Assembly (NCBI GenBank): GCA_018069465.1
Contig: JAGPUW010000014.1
Location: 62,001-126,000 of the forward strand
Origin: Gammaproteobacteria bacterium
GTDB lineage: Bacteria; Pseudomonadota; Gammaproteobacteria; Pseudomonadales; Porticoccaceae
Direction: 5' to 3'
DNA: 64,000 nucleotides
The notes below the pieces were generated by a model. It was not told the origin of the DNA. It worked only from the letters and a program-made list of their open reading frames with translations, and did no database searches. Positions within the stretch are counted from its first letter, which is position 1; each line of letters opens with the position of its first letter. Below, in pieces: positions 44,161 to 54,709 of this stretch. The translations under genes and the position numbers were made by a program.

Positions 44161-45248
44161 ACATTGAACCGGAAGTGGATGACATCACCATCCTGCACGA
44201 TGTAGTCCTTGCCCTCAAGCCGCCATTTGCCCGCATCTTTAGCGCCCTGCTCGCCATTGCCGGCGACGAAGTCTTCGTAGCTAACAATTTCGGCGCGGAT
44301 AAAGCCTTTTTCAAAGTCGGTGTGGATTTTACCGGCTGCCTGTGGCGCGGTGGCGCCAACGGGAATGGTCCAGGCGCGCACCTCTTTCTCTCCGGCGGTA
44401 AAATAGGTGTGTAGGTTGAGTAGATTGTAGCCGGCGCGAATCACTCGATTGAGGCCCGGTTCCTCCATGCCCAGGTCGGCGAGAAACTCGGCCTTGTCTT
44501 CATCGTCCAGCTCAGAAATTTCTGCTTCGAGCTTATTGCAAATGGGTACTACTTGAGCACCTTCCGCTGCGGCGAGCTCTTCGACAACGCTCAGTAAGGG
44601 GTTGTCCTCAAAACCATCTTCGGCAATGTTGGCGATATAGAGAGTGGGCTTGAGTGTCATCAAGCTCACCTCGCTTAATGTGGCGATATCGTCCTCGGAT
44701 AGGGCAAGGCTGCGCACAGGCCTGGCTTCATTGAGGTGGGGCAGCAGCCGTTCGAGCAAGGCATGTAGTGCAATCGCGTCCTTGTCTTTGCCTTTGGCGG
44801 CGCGCGCCGTTTTTTGCAGGGCTTTTTCAACGGCATCGAGGTCGGCCAGAGCCAGCTCGGTATTAATGATTTCGATGTCGGCCAGGGGGTCGATCTTGTT
44901 GGCGACATGGATGACATTCTCGTCTTCAAAGCAGCGAACCACGTGGGCGATGGCGTCCGTTTCGCGGATATTCGCTAAAAACTGGTTGCCAAGGCCTTCG
45001 CCCTTTGAGGCGCCGGCGACCAGCCCGGCAATGTCGACAAACTCCATTGTCGTGGGCAGGATGCGCTCGGGCTTAACGATGGCGGCGAGGGCATCCTGAC
45101 GGGGGTCGGGCACGGGTACGATGCCAGTATTGGGCTCGATAGTGCAGAAGGGGAAGTTCTCCGCATCGATTCCGGCCTTGGTGAGGGCGTTAAACAGGGT
45201 GGATTTGCCCACATTGGGCAGGCCGACAATACCGCATTTGAAACCCAT
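44157..45248 (-). CDS. ychF: Ribosome-associated GTPase YchF (OLA1 type)
   Basis: A 363-residue Obg-family GTPase/ATPase. G1 is [14 protein letters not shown] (8-21), then G3 [26 protein letters not shown] and a C-terminal TGS domain ending [36 protein letters not shown]. The family has the alternative NKxE motif (CNKLEAE) that allows ATP binding. It usually follows pth, as here after about 100 bp. It acts in the redox/stress response and ribosome binding. Confidence 0.95.
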   Translation of the reverse strand: MGFKCGIVGLPNVGKSTLFNALTKAGIDAENFPFCTIEPNTGIVPVPDPRQDALAAIVKPERILPTTMEFVDIAGLVAGASKGEGLGNQFLANIRETDAIAHVVRCFEDENVIHVANKIDPLADIEIINTELALADLDAVEKALQKTARAAKGKDKDAIALHALLERLLPHLNEARPVRSLALSEDDIATLSEVSLMTLKPTLYIANIAEDGFEDNPLLSVVEELAAAEGAQVVPICNKLEAEISELDDEDKAEFLADLGMEEPGLNRVIRAGYNLLNLHTYFTAGEKEVRAWTIPVGATAPQAAGKIHTDFEKGFIRAEIVSYEDFVAGNGEQGAKDAGKWRLEGKDYIVQDGDVIHFRFNV

Positions 45249-45350
45249 GGTGATCCTCTATTGTTTGCTAGATGGCCGGGGCGGTGATTTAGCCCTTGCG
45301 CCTTTAGTTATGTTAAGTGGTGTCGATATTTTAGGTGTTCGGTGACGTGC

Positions 45351-45932
45351 TTATTTTGTGTGCAAGGCTTTCATGGCCTTATTCCACTGGCCTTGGCTTA
45401 ACTCGGGTATCACCTCAAGTGCGCTAATAACACTATCCTCGATCAATTGTTGTTCGCCCTGAGGTGCGCGGCGCAGCACAAAGTTGACCACTTCGCTGGC
45501 GTGACCGGGGTGCCCGATACCAATGCGCAGGCGGGCGAAATTCTTGTTGTTACCCAGGGCTTTAATAATATCTTTCAGACCGTTGTGGCCACCGTGGCCG
45601 CCGCCGATTTTAAGGCGAACGTTGCCCGGTTCGAGGTCGAGTTCGTCGTGAGCGACCAGAATAGCTTCGGGGGGGATATTGTAAAAATTGGCCATAGGGC
45701 CGACAGCTTGACCACTGAGGTTCATATAGGTCGAAGGTCTTAGCAGGCGAAGATCCTGCCCGTGTAGATGAATGCGGGCCGTTTCACCGGGAAACTTACT
45801 TTCTTTTTTAAAGCTTGCCCCGTGTCGTTCCGCCAGGGCTGTAACGAAATCGGCCCCGGCATTGTGGCGGGTGTGCTCGTATTGGGGGCCGGGGTTACCC
45901 AGCCCAACTACGAGCCTCACTTGCGCGTCCAA
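45351..45932 (-). CDS. pth: Peptidyl-tRNA hydrolase
   Basis: A 193-residue recycling enzyme that cleaves peptidyl-tRNA. It has the conserved N-terminus VGLGNPGPQYEHTRHNAGAD with Asn13 and catalytic His23, the DELDLEPGNVRLKIGGGHGG, HNGLKDI region and RLRIGIGHPGHASEVVNFVL. Length and catalytic residues are standard. It lies 35 bp after rplY, the usual bacterial pairing. Confidence 0.96.
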   Translation of the reverse strand: MDAQVRLVVGLGNPGPQYEHTRHNAGADFVTALAERHGASFKKESKFPGETARIHLHGQDLRLLRPSTYMNLSGQAVGPMANFYNIPPEAILVAHDELDLEPGNVRLKIGGGHGGHNGLKDIIKALGNNKNFARLRIGIGHPGHASEVVNFVLRRAPQGEQQLIEDSVISALEVIPELSQGQWNKAMKALHTK

Positions 45933-45967
45933 TGTCGGGGCCTGAAAACAGAGAAACGAGTGAGCCC

Positions 45968-46633
45968 TTAGGCTTCGTCGCCTTCTGCTTCGTCGCCTTC
46001 TGCTGCATCGCCTGCTTCAGCGCTATCAACGTCAAGCTCGTCTTCTTCAATCGCTTTGGACTTAACAACGGCAGCGATGGGCAGATCGTGATCTTCGCCG
46101 TGTGTCAGGGCAACGCTGACCACTCCTTCGGGAAGAATGACATCGGAAATATGCAGAGTCTGACCCAGAGTCACTTCGGCCATATCAACTTCAATGTATT
46201 CAGGCAGGTCGCCAGGTAGACATTCAATTTCCAGATCGTTCACGTTGTGAGAAATTTGCCCGCCTTCTATTTTGACGCCGTGACACTCTTCTTCATTAAT
46301 GAAGTGCAGTGGAGCTCGAGTGGTGAGCTTCTGCGTCAGGTCGACACGAAGGAAGTCAACGTGCAGAATTTCTGCGCGCGCCGGGTGGCGTTGCACATCT
46401 TTAAGAATCACGTTCTGGCTTTTGCTGTCGATGCTTAACTCGATGATGTGCGAGTAAAACGCCTCATTATCAAGTGCGTGGCTCAGCTGGTTGTTGGCCA
46501 GAGAAATACTCTCGGGCGCATCGCCCAGACCATAAATGATGGCGGGTACTAGATTGTCCAGACGACGGAGGCGGCGGCTCGCACCTTTCCCTATATCGCT
46601 ACGGACTGTGGCATTGAGGACGAAATCGACCAT
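45968..46633 (-). CDS. rplY: 50S ribosomal protein L25 (Ctc form)
   Basis: A 221-residue long-form L25. The N-terminal 5S rRNA-binding barrel has ATVRSDIGKGASRRLRRLDN and LVPAIIYG; the C-terminal TL5-like domain ends in an acidic repetitive tail (GDAAEGDEAEGDEA). It sits between prs and pth as in many gammaproteobacteria. A hairpin lies upstream at 46699-46722. Confidence 0.95.
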   Translation of the reverse strand: MVDFVLNATVRSDIGKGASRRLRRLDNLVPAIIYGLGDAPESISLANNQLSHALDNEAFYSHIIELSIDSKSQNVILKDVQRHPARAEILHVDFLRVDLTQKLTTRAPLHFINEEECHGVKIEGGQISHNVNDLEIECLPGDLPEYIEVDMAEVTLGQTLHISDVILPEGVVSVALTHGEDHDLPIAAVVKSKAIEEDELDVDSAEAGDAAEGDEAEGDEA

Positions 46634-46698
46634 TTGCCTTTACTCCTGTGTTGTACCGCTATCGCTGTTGCGACCCAGGTGATAGCGGGTAAGGTTAA

Positions 46699-46722
46699 TT
46701 CCCGCCGCAAATGTGGCGGGAA
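46699..46722. other. Perfect 8-bp hairpin between prs and rplY
   Basis: TTCCCGCC (46699-46706), loop GCAAATGT, GGCGGGAA (46715-46722). On the minus strand it is followed by TTAACC, not a T-run, so it is not a clear terminator. It could be a weak terminator or an L25 leader structure. Confidence 0.55.
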
Positions 46723-46750
46723 GTTTATCCGTGCAAGTTTGGCTTAACGC

Positions 46751-47692
46751 TTAGTTAAACATTGCACTGATGGATTCTTCGTTGCTGACCCGGCGAATGG
46801 CCTCGGCGAGCATGTGCCCCAGCGACAACTGACGAATTTGCCCACAGGCACGGGCTTCGTCAGTGAGGGGGATGCTATTGGTGACGACCAGGGTGTCGAG
46901 CTGGGAGCTGGTGATATTCTCAATCGCCTTACCGGATAAAACCGGGTGAGTACAGTAGGCAACGACCCGTTTAGCGCCTTGTTCTTTCAATGCTTCGGCG
47001 GCTTTGCAGAGGGTGCCGGCAGTGTCGACAATGTCATCGACCAGCAAGCAGGTGCGACCGGCGACGTCGCCAATAATATTCATTACCTGGGCCTGATTCG
47101 CCTCGGGTCGGCGTTTGTCGATAATCGCCAGGTCGGTGTTCAGTTGTTTCGCTATGGCGCGGGCTCGAACGACACCGCCGATGTCGGGGGATACGACGAG
47201 CAGGTCTTCGTACTTTTGCTTTTCAATATCGTCCAGCAATACCGGCGAGCCGTAGACATTGTCGACCGCACAGTCAAAGAAGCCCTGAATTTGCTCGGCG
47301 TGCAGATCGACTGTCAGTACGCGATTAACACCGACGTTATTGATCATATCGGCGACAACTTTGGCGCTAATGGGGACCCTTGCTGAGCGCACGCGTCTGT
47401 CCTGGCGGGCATAACCGAAGTAGGGTACGACCGCAGTGATGCGTCCGGCTGAAGAGCGGCGCATAGCATCGACAATAAAAATCAGTTCCATCAAATTTTT
47501 ATTAGTCGGTGCGCAAGTGGGTTGGATGATAAAGACATCACGACCGCGCACGTTGTCGTTGATTTGCACGCTGATTTCACCGTCGGAAAAATGGGTGACT
47601 TGCGCGTCGCCCATTGTAAGGCCGAGGTGTGCGGCGATCTCCTGTGCCAACTGTGGATTAGAATTTCCTGAGAACAACATCAAGTTGGGCAT
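46751..47692 (-). CDS. prs: Ribose-phosphate pyrophosphokinase
   Basis: A 313-residue enzyme making PRPP from ribose 5-phosphate and ATP for nucleotide, His and Trp synthesis. Marks: [19 protein letters not shown] start, [30 protein letters not shown] and the PRPP loop [20 protein letters not shown]. Length is normal. It lies 59 bp downstream of tRNA-Gln and before rplY, a widely conserved order. Confidence 0.97.
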   Translation of the reverse strand: MPNLMLFSGNSNPQLAQEIAAHLGLTMGDAQVTHFSDGEISVQINDNVRGRDVFIIQPTCAPTNKNLMELIFIVDAMRRSSAGRITAVVPYFGYARQDRRVRSARVPISAKVVADMINNVGVNRVLTVDLHAEQIQGFFDCAVDNVYGSPVLLDDIEKQKYEDLLVVSPDIGGVVRARAIAKQLNTDLAIIDKRRPEANQAQVMNIIGDVAGRTCLLVDDIVDTAGTLCKAAEALKEQGAKRVVAYCTHPVLSGKAIENITSSQLDTLVVTNSIPLTDEARACGQIRQLSLGHMLAEAIRRVSNEESISAMFN

Positions 47693-47750
47693 GGGGGGAT
47701 CCTAGTGTCACGAATGCGAGCATCACGAATGGCGCAGAAGGTCGGAGATA

Positions 47751-47826
47751 TGGCTGGGGCGGGAGGATTCGAACCTCCGAGTGACGGGATCAAAACCCGT
47801 TGCCTTAACCACTTGGCCACGCCCCA
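47751..47826 (-). tRNA. tRNA-Gln (TTG)
   Basis: A 76-nt cloverleaf on the minus strand beginning TGGGGCGTGGCCAAGTGG and ending GCCA, CCA encoded. The anticodon loop in CGGG-TTTTGAT-CCCG gives TTG; the T arm is GGAGG-TTCGAAT-CCTCC; the acceptor pairs U1-A72 through G-C pairs. It sits between ispE and prs, as in many gammaproteobacteria. Confidence 0.97.
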
Positions 47827-47840
47827 AAAGCTTGTCTTAA

Positions 47841-48707
47841 CTACTTACATGATGAGCCGGTCTGATAGGCTGGTGAGTGGTTAACTCCCCGGGCAACAAA
47901 AGCCTGCCATCGTTGCGGAACATCGACCAGTACCTTACGTGCTTGTGCTTCGCTCTCGAAAGAGGCAAAAATACAGGCACCGGTGCCGGTCATTCGAACA
48001 GTTGCGTATTGCTCCAGCCATTTGCGGGCTGTTTTTACCTCAGGGTAGAGCTTTTCCGCTATGGGTTGGCAAACATTTCTGCCACCCTGCCCGAGAAAGG
48101 CGCGTATTGTGATTGCGCGTGCGTCCCTTGTCAATTGCTGGTGCGAGAATATTGTTGCAGTTGATACTTCGCAGTTGGGTGCGAGCACAAGATACCAGTG
48201 TTCGCGGGTGTCGACAGGGCTGAGAATTTCGCCAATACCCTCGGCCCAGGCAGTGCGCCCGTGGATGAAAACGGGCACATCGGCCCCCAGTTCAAGACCG
48301 AGGGCGGCTAGCTGTTCACGGCTGAGATCGAGCTGCCACAAGTGATTGAGACCAATTAGCGTCGTCGCTGCATCACTGCTGCCACCGCCCAGGCCGCCGC
48401 CGAGGGGTAGGCGTTTATGCAAGTGGATATCTGCGCCGTAATGATGATTTGGTTTTTTTTGCCGAGCGAGTTGCTGCAAGGCTTTGGCTGCGCGATAAAC
48501 CAGATTATTTTTTTCAGCAATCGCAGGGTGAGCTGGGCTGAGGGTAATTGTCGAATCATCGCGCCGCTGAAAGTCCAATTGGTCGCCGTAGTCGAGTAAT
48601 TGAAACAGGGTTTGTAGCTGGTGGTAGCCATCGGCGCGGCGCCCGGTAATGTGTAAAAAAAGGTTGATCTTGGCCGGCGCTGGCAGGCTGAGTTGCTGTT
48701 GTGTCAC
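47841..48707 (-). CDS. ispE: 4-diphosphocytidyl-2-C-methyl-D-erythritol kinase
   Basis: A 288-residue GHMP kinase of the MEP isoprenoid pathway. The N-terminus LPAPAKINLFLHITGRRADG is diagnostic; the ATP loop is LPLGGGLGGGSSDAATTL; the C-terminal segment has VRMTGTGACIFASFES. It starts 6 bp after lolB and is followed by tRNA-Gln. Length is normal. Confidence 0.96.
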   Translation of the reverse strand: MTQQQLSLPAPAKINLFLHITGRRADGYHQLQTLFQLLDYGDQLDFQRRDDSTITLSPAHPAIAEKNNLVYRAAKALQQLARQKKPNHHYGADIHLHKRLPLGGGLGGGSSDAATTLIGLNHLWQLDLSREQLAALGLELGADVPVFIHGRTAWAEGIGEILSPVDTREHWYLVLAPNCEVSTATIFSHQQLTRDARAITIRAFLGQGGRNVCQPIAEKLYPEVKTARKWLEQYATVRMTGTGACIFASFESEAQARKVLVDVPQRWQAFVARGVNHSPAYQTGSSCK

Positions 48708-48713
48708 GGCTAC

Positions 48714-49433
48714 TTATCTATCAGGTGAGTGGCGGGGAGTTGTGTTGCTGTCGGGAGAGTCGTCTGCAAAGCGCCAGTCCTTTAACAGCAGGGTAAAAGA
48801 GAGTTTGTCACTATGGCCTTTGATTTTACCCGGTAATGGGCCGCGGGGCCCGCCTTGATAGCGACTGATGTTCAGTTGCCAGCCATCTTCTAGCAGGGTG
48901 TCGAGCAAGCCTTTTTGGTTGAAGGTTTTTATGCTCCCGGCTGTTGAGCCGGCGGGTATGCCTCTGACCCAGGCGCGCATTGGCTCCACGGGTAGTTGCC
49001 AGCCAAAGAGTCGTTGCGTCAAGGCACTTGAAGAGTGAGAGCTTATGTCGGCCTCTCCCGGCTGGCTGAGGGTGATAGCTTGCGCGTTGCCACTGATTTG
49101 CACCGTGCCGACACCGAAGGGCCCGCTTAAATAAATAGTGAAATTGTCGCCATGTTGGGTCCAGTCAAACCAGGCGCTCCCCGATGTTTTGTCGTTGCGA
49201 TAAGCGAGCTTGCCTTGCAGTTGCCAGCTATCAATAGCCTGCATTGCGGATTGGTGTGCAGGCCAGGATGGGGGAGTGAGTTGGATGGCGGGGTCGGGCT
49301 GCTTTTGTAGCGGTGCACAAGCGCTGAGCAATAGCGCAAACAGAGTGGTAAAACCGAGGGCTGGGAAAGTGGGCCAGTAGTTGGGCGCTATCGGCTTGAG
49401 CATTGCTTGCTTGAGGGTGGGTAGCTTGAACAT
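48714..49433 (-). CDS. lolB: Outer-membrane lipoprotein receptor LolB
   Basis: A 239-residue lipoprotein that receives lipoproteins from LolA and inserts them in the outer membrane. The signal ends in the lipobox LLSAC (Cys39 from this start). An in-frame Met ten codons later (49403) is the more usual signal length and may be the true start. Conserved parts are WQLQGKLAYRNDKTSGSAWF, DWTQHGDNFTIYLSGPFGVG and WQLPVEPMRAWVRGIP. Located between the TPR gene and ispE, its usual place. Confidence 0.9.
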   Translation of the reverse strand: MFKLPTLKQAMLKPIAPNYWPTFPALGFTTLFALLLSACAPLQKQPDPAIQLTPPSWPAHQSAMQAIDSWQLQGKLAYRNDKTSGSAWFDWTQHGDNFTIYLSGPFGVGTVQISGNAQAITLSQPGEADISSHSSSALTQRLFGWQLPVEPMRAWVRGIPAGSTAGSIKTFNQKGLLDTLLEDGWQLNISRYQGGPRGPLPGKIKGHSDKLSFTLLLKDWRFADDSPDSNTTPRHSPDR

Positions 49434-49500
49434 CGGCGTTGGCTATTGGCTATTGGCAATTCGGTGCCGGCTATTCTAGCAGCCTGATAATGCAGGGTGT

Positions 49501-51291
49501 TCAGAGTTGCACATTCAGTCGCTTCAATGTGTTGAGTAAAAATTCACTGCCAGGGTTGTCGTCGATGGCATTTTGCCAGATGGAGCGCGCCTCTTCCTCG
49601 GCACCCGTTGCCCATAGGACCTCGCCCAGGTGGGCGGCGACCTCGGGGTCGGGCATGGTGTTCATCGCCGCGCGTAGATGGCCCAGCGCCTCGTCGTACT
49701 CACCGAGTTTGTAATGCACCCAGCCGAGACTGTCTCTGATGGCGGGGTCGTTGGGTTTGATGGCCTGCGCCCGTTGGATGAGTTCAAGTGCCTCGTCGTA
49801 GCGCTCGGTGCGATTGGCCAGGGTGTAGCCGAGGGCGTTGAGGGCGGAGGCGTTATTGGTGTCGTGCTCAATAATGGCGCGCAGATCTTTTTCGGTGGCG
49901 GCGATATTGCCGAGCTTTTCGTGAATCAGTGAGCGACTGTACAGCAGTTCAATATTATCCGGGTCCTCGGCAAGCCCCTCGTCGAGCAGGGTCTGGGCGC
50001 TTTGGTGACCCTGTTGTTCAATCAATAACTGGCTCTCGATCTGATAGAAAGCACTGGCGTGATTGGGATAATCGAGGCGCAATTTATGCAAATAAAGTCG
50101 GGCGTCGTTGAGCTGGCCACGGCTCGCCAGTATCTGACTGATGCGCACCGTCGCCTGTAAAAATAGATCGTTATTGCTGACCTTGCGGTAGTGTTGCAGG
50201 GCGGTGTCAGGCTCCTGACTCTGCTCGGCCATAATGGCGAGTTGAAAGTGGGCCTGTGAGCTCAAATGTTGGTCGGCGATCAGGGTGCGGTAGATTTCCT
50301 GAGCGGGTTCGAGGTCGTGGTTTTCACGGTGAAGAAGAGCCAGTGCCAGTTTGAATTTGTCATTGGCGGGCTCCTGTTCGGCCAGGGCGGACATTTTGTC
50401 TATGGCCAGGGGTAGGTCGCTGGCGGCAACGAAGCGGACTAATTGCAGTTGTAGCTGCTGACTTTTGGGCGCGTGTTTGAGTCCCTCCTCGAGCTCGTCA
50501 ATGGCGGCTTCGTGACGCCCGTCTTTATGCAGAATTTGTGCGGCGACGAGTCGGGCGGGCTGATCGTCAGGGTGTTCGGTCAGAATTTGATGAGCCGTAC
50601 TGAGAGCGTCGTCGATGCGGGCAAGCTGGGCCAGCAGCAGGGTTTTACCCAGCAGGAGGTCGCGGTTGTCCGGGTGGTTTTGTGCGCCGGCGATATATTG
50701 CTCAAGTAAGTGGAGGCGGTGCTCTTCGTCAAGCTCGGCGGTGTAGCTGGGCAATAAGACCATGTATTTGCCGTTATTTTGGCTCAGCAAATACTCGGCA
50801 TGCTCAAAGGCGAGGTCAAAATTGGCCCGTTGGGCCTGGGCGTAAAAGGCCATATTGCGGGCCTGCATACTTAGGGGCTCCACTTCTGCCCATAAAATGC
50901 CCAGCTCCTGCAAGGCTTCATTATTTTTTTGATAGGAGGCCGTGCTGACAGCTCTGGCGATAACGCCGGGGTCACGTGTGGCCAGAGCCTGCTTGCGGTA
51001 GTTTTCGAGCGCCAGGCCCAGTTCGCCGCGAGTGCCGGCGACTTCAGCGACAAGTAAGTCGTAAAAAGTTTGTGTTGGGAAGGGGCGAACGGGATAATCG
51101 CGCCTGAGCGATGACGCATTGGTACTTGTATCGGCGGTATTTGGCGAGCCGCCGACTGCGCTGTCGGCGTTTTGACTGCGCTCTGGCGAGGCACATGCTG
51201 CCAGTAGTAACAGGACGGCGGTCGACAATAAAGCGCTGAGGCGTGGCCTCGCGAGTCTTTGTTTGCCAGTAAATTGATGCTTGTCGACCAT
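49501..51291 (-). CDS. TPR-repeat lipoprotein of the hemA-lolB neighbourhood
   Basis: A 596-residue exported protein with a lipobox (LLLLAAC, Cys33) and at least a dozen tetratricopeptide repeats through to the C-terminus, for example ASALNALGYTLANRTERYDE, ALELIQRAQAIKPNDPAIRD and SLGWVHYKLGEYDEALGHLR. A TPR protein is regularly encoded between lolB and hemA in Pseudomonas-like genomes; its function is not established. It is divergent from hemA. Confidence 0.88.
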   Translation of the reverse strand: MVDKHQFTGKQRLARPRLSALLSTAVLLLLAACASPERSQNADSAVGGSPNTADTSTNASSLRRDYPVRPFPTQTFYDLLVAEVAGTRGELGLALENYRKQALATRDPGVIARAVSTASYQKNNEALQELGILWAEVEPLSMQARNMAFYAQAQRANFDLAFEHAEYLLSQNNGKYMVLLPSYTAELDEEHRLHLLEQYIAGAQNHPDNRDLLLGKTLLLAQLARIDDALSTAHQILTEHPDDQPARLVAAQILHKDGRHEAAIDELEEGLKHAPKSQQLQLQLVRFVAASDLPLAIDKMSALAEQEPANDKFKLALALLHRENHDLEPAQEIYRTLIADQHLSSQAHFQLAIMAEQSQEPDTALQHYRKVSNNDLFLQATVRISQILASRGQLNDARLYLHKLRLDYPNHASAFYQIESQLLIEQQGHQSAQTLLDEGLAEDPDNIELLYSRSLIHEKLGNIAATEKDLRAIIEHDTNNASALNALGYTLANRTERYDEALELIQRAQAIKPNDPAIRDSLGWVHYKLGEYDEALGHLRAAMNTMPDPEVAAHLGEVLWATGAEEEARSIWQNAIDDNPGSEFLLNTLKRLNVQL

Positions 51292-51331
51292 AGCTGAGTT
51301 ATTCCGGGCTGTTGCCGTAGAGAGTAGTAAG

Positions 51332-51337
51332 TATAAT
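51332..51337 (+). promoter_or_regulatory. Perfect -10 element before hemA
   Basis: TATAAT at 51332-51337; no convincing -35 at 17 bases. The predicted transcript start near 51344 supports the hemA start at 51402 and excludes upstream ATG 51339. Confidence 0.5.
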
Positions 51338-51401
51338 TGTGACAGTTATGAAACGCTTAGTTCATATCTGTGACTGTGAAATATATCCATATTGGCCCTT
51401 T

Positions 51402-52757
51402 ATGCCCCTGATTGCCCTAGGAATCAACCACCGTACTGCCAGCCTCGATGTTCGCGAGCGGGTTGCCTTTGCCCCCGATCAGATGATCTTGAGCTTGCAA
51501 CAGGGTCGCGATGCCAGTGGCGCCGATAATTTGGCGATCCTGTCCACCTGTAATCGCACAGAGCTTTACGCTACTGGTAGTGTGGACCATAGCGCTTTAT
51601 TAGCGTGGTTGGAGGATCACCACCACTTGCCGGCGAATGCTTTGGACAGTAGTTATTATGTGCTGAAAGATGACAAAGCTGTACAGCACATGATGAAAGT
51701 CGCCAGTGGGCTGGACTCCATGGTGCTGGGTGAACCGCAGATTCTCGGGCAAATGAAGTCGAGTTATGCCGTCGCGCAAAAAGCGGGTACGGCGGACGGG
51801 CTTTTGTCCCAGGTGTTTCAGGGGGTCTTTGCCACCGCCAAGCGGGTGCGCAGCGAAACGGCAATTGGTCAAAACCCCGTATCGGTGGCCTATGCGGCGG
51901 TCAGTCTGGCGCAGCGTATTTTTAGCGCGATGAAAGAAGTCACAGCGCTATTGATTGGTGCCGGTGAAACGGTCGAGCTATTGGCCCGCCACCTGCGTGA
52001 GCAAGGGGTTGGCGATATTATCGTCGCCAACCGCACCCTGGCTAGGGCTCAGGAAATGGCGGAAATATTCTCCGCCGAGGCGATTTTGCTAGCGGATATC
52101 CCCGCATATTTACACCGCGCCGATATCGTTATTTCATCCACCGCCAGCCAGTTGCCTATTTTGGGCAAGGGTGCGGTGGAGTCGGCCTTGAAGCAGCGCA
52201 AGCACCGACCAATTTTTATGGTCGATATCGCCGTGCCCCGCGACATCGAGCCCCAGGTCGCCCAGCTCGACGACGTTTACTTGTACACCGTGGATGATTT
52301 GAAAGAGGTGATAGAGGCCAACCTGCGCCATCGTGAAGATGCCGCCGGGCAGGCTGAGGCGATTATTGAGCAGGGTGTCGGTAACTGGCAGAACCAATTG
52401 CGTGGCCAGCAAGCGGTGGGTACGATTCGCGCCTTTCGCGATAATGTCGGTGCGCTGCGCGATGTGGAGCTCGACAAGGCTTTGGCCTCGATAGCTCAAG
52501 GGCAGTCGGCGGAGCAGGTGCTGCGCCAGTTGGCCCACGGCCTTACCAACAAGTTCTTACATGTGCCGACCACGCGCCTGAAAAGGGCCGGTGAGCAGGG
52601 TGATAGTGACTATATTCGCTGGACCCATGATTTATTCGATTTACCAGCGACCGCTGAAGTAGCACCAGCCATCAACCCGCAAGAGGCAGGTCGGCAAGAG
52701 AGTACCGCCACCGCTGGTGATGCCAACACAGATGTTAATACAAGGGACGAGCAATGA
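51402..52757 (+). CDS. hemA: Glutamyl-tRNA reductase
   Basis: A 451-residue enzyme for the first step of C5 tetrapyrrole synthesis, reducing Glu-tRNA to glutamate-1-semialdehyde. I chose ATG 51402 ([20 protein letters not shown]), the family's normal start, although upstream ATGs exist at 51339 and 51348. Catalytic Cys50 is in [12 protein letters not shown]. The NADPH domain has [16 protein letters not shown]. The C-terminal dimer helix is followed by a variable Ala/Thr-rich tail. The stop overlaps the prfA ATG by four bases. Confidence 0.95.
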   Translation: MPLIALGINHRTASLDVRERVAFAPDQMILSLQQGRDASGADNLAILSTCNRTELYATGSVDHSALLAWLEDHHHLPANALDSSYYVLKDDKAVQHMMKVASGLDSMVLGEPQILGQMKSSYAVAQKAGTADGLLSQVFQGVFATAKRVRSETAIGQNPVSVAYAAVSLAQRIFSAMKEVTALLIGAGETVELLARHLREQGVGDIIVANRTLARAQEMAEIFSAEAILLADIPAYLHRADIVISSTASQLPILGKGAVESALKQRKHRPIFMVDIAVPRDIEPQVAQLDDVYLYTVDDLKEVIEANLRHREDAAGQAEAIIEQGVGNWQNQLRGQQAVGTIRAFRDNVGALRDVELDKALASIAQGQSAEQVLRQLAHGLTNKFLHVPTTRLKRAGEQGDSDYIRWTHDLFDLPATAEVAPAINPQEAGRQESTATAGDANTDVNTRDEQ

Positions 52758-53836
52758 AAGCCTCGCTACTAGAAAAACTGGATCGCCTCTCCGAGCGTTA
52801 CGACGAGGTCGGGCACTTGCTTAGCGATGCCGAAGTGATTGCCGATCAGAATCGCTTCCGTGGCCTGTCAATGGAATACGCCGAGCTGGAGCCGGTGACA
52901 AAAACCTATCAGCAATTTGTCCAGGTAGCGGAAAACATCGAAGAAGCGCGGACAATGCTCAAAGACAGCGACCCCGATATGCGCGAGCTGGCGCAAGAGG
53001 AGTTCCGTGAGGGCGAGTCTGAACTGACGGGCTTGGAGAAAGGATTGCAAACCTTGCTGCTGCCAAAAGATCCCAATGACAAGCACAACGTCTTCCTTGA
53101 GATTCGTGCCGGTACGGGAGGCGACGAGGCCGCAATTTTTTCCGGCGATTTGTATCGCATGTATTCGCGCTATGCGGAATCTCGGGGCTGGAAGACCGAG
53201 ATCGTCAGTGAGCGTCAGGGTGACCACGGTGGTTACAAAGAAATTATCGTGCGTATCGTTGGCAAGGATGTGTTCTCACAGTTTAAATTCGAGTCGGGTG
53301 CCCACCGCGTGCAGCGAGTGCCCGAAACAGAATCTCAGGGGCGAGTGCACACGTCAGCCTGCACGGTGGCTATTTTGCCCGAGGCCGATGAAATTGAAGC
53401 GGTGGAAATTAAAAAAGCCGATTTGCGCGTCGATACCTTTCGCGCCTCGGGTGCCGGGGGGCAGCACGTCAATAAAACCGATTCGGCGATTCGCTTAACC
53501 CACTTGCCGACTGGTATTGTGGTTGAGTGTCAGGATGAGCGCTCGCAGCACAAGAACAAGGCTCGGGCAATGTCTTTGTTACAGGCGCGTATTCTCGACG
53601 GCCTGCAACAAAAACAGTCCCAGGAGCAGTCTGATCTGCGCCGCAGTATGGTGGGTAGTGGCGACCGCTCTGAGCGAATTCGCACGTATAACTTCCCCCA
53701 GGGACGCATCACCGATCACCGAATTAATCTCACGCTGTATAAAATCGACGAAATTATGCAGGGCGACTTAGGGCAGGTGATCCAGCCACTGATTACCGAA
53801 TACCAGACCGAGCAATTAGCGGCTTTGGCTGAATAA
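52754..53836 (+). CDS. prfA: Peptide chain release factor 1
   Basis: A 360-residue release factor for UAA and UAG. The codon-recognition motif PxT is PET at 190-192 and the peptidyl-hydrolysis motif GGQ is at 235-237 in [12 protein letters not shown]. It overlaps hemA by four bases and precedes prmC, which methylates this Gln, by 15 bp. Length and motifs are standard. Confidence 0.97.
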   Translation: MKASLLEKLDRLSERYDEVGHLLSDAEVIADQNRFRGLSMEYAELEPVTKTYQQFVQVAENIEEARTMLKDSDPDMRELAQEEFREGESELTGLEKGLQTLLLPKDPNDKHNVFLEIRAGTGGDEAAIFSGDLYRMYSRYAESRGWKTEIVSERQGDHGGYKEIIVRIVGKDVFSQFKFESGAHRVQRVPETESQGRVHTSACTVAILPEADEIEAVEIKKADLRVDTFRASGAGGQHVNKTDSAIRLTHLPTGIVVECQDERSQHKNKARAMSLLQARILDGLQQKQSQEQSDLRRSMVGSGDRSERIRTYNFPQGRITDHRINLTLYKIDEIMQGDLGQVIQPLITEYQTEQLAALAE

Positions 53837-53851
53837 CCCACAACGACAGAA

Positions 53852-54694
53852 ATGCCTGTAGAAAAGCCCTCTATCGCCGAATTATTACGCCAGACTTCTA
53901 TACTCGAGGCGGTTAGCGATAGCGCTCGGCTCGATCTGGAAGTTCTGCTTTGCCACGTGCTCAAAAAGCCGCGCAGTTATCTCTTTACCTGGCCGGAAAA
54001 AGTGCTCGACCAACAATCGGTTAAGCACTTTAACGACCTGCTTAAACGCCGTGCTGATGGTGAACCTATCGCCTATTTGACTGGGGAGAAGGAGTTTTGG
54101 TCTCTATCTTTAGAGGTCAACGCTGCCACCTTGATACCCCGGCCCGATACCGAGTTGCTGGTTGAAACAACTCTGGATTTACTCGATAAAGCGAGTTCAC
54201 GTGTTCTTGACCTCGGCACCGGTACCGGCGCTATTGCTTTGGCGCTGGCGAGTGAGCGCCCGGCCTGGGAAATTATTGCTGTCGATACCGTGGCTGAGGC
54301 TGTCGCTCTGGCCGAAAAAAACCGTCAACGCCTGGGTCTGGAAAATGTCAGTGTCGTGCGAAGCGACTGGTTTGAGGACCTTGCTCAACAGAAGTTCGAG
54401 CTTATTGTTAGCAATCCGCCCTACATCGACGCCAATGATCATCATTTAAATGAGGGTGATGTTCGCTTTGAGCCTGGTTCCGCCCTGGTGTCAGGGAATA
54501 AAGGCCTGGCCGATATTGAAGTTATTATTTGCGGGGCAAGAAAATATTTAAATGAAGGCGGCTATTTGTTAATGGAACACGGCTATCAACAGGCCGGGGC
54601 CGTGCGTGACTTGTTGCGCGCAGAAGGCTGTCTCCAGGTTTCTACGCGCAAAGATATAGCCGGTCACGAGCGTCTGACTCTGGGTCGTTTTTAA
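53852..54694 (+). CDS. prmC: Release factor glutamine methyltransferase PrmC (HemK)
   Basis: A 280-residue SAM-dependent methyltransferase that modifies the GGQ glutamine of RF1 and RF2. The SAM site is VLDLGTGTGAIALALA (118-133) and the catalytic motif NPPY is at 188-191 (IVSNPPYIDAND). It completes the hemA-prfA-prmC cluster. It is convergent with the following regulator, with only 15 bp between stops and no terminator visible. Confidence 0.96.
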   Translation: MPVEKPSIAELLRQTSILEAVSDSARLDLEVLLCHVLKKPRSYLFTWPEKVLDQQSVKHFNDLLKRRADGEPIAYLTGEKEFWSLSLEVNAATLIPRPDTELLVETTLDLLDKASSRVLDLGTGTGAIALALASERPAWEIIAVDTVAEAVALAEKNRQRLGLENVSVVRSDWFEDLAQQKFELIVSNPPYIDANDHHLNEGDVRFEPGSALVSGNKGLADIEVIICGARKYLNEGGYLLMEHGYQQAGAVRDLLRAEGCLQVSTRKDIAGHERLTLGRF

Positions 54695-54709
54695 AGGGTT
54701 TTGAATTTT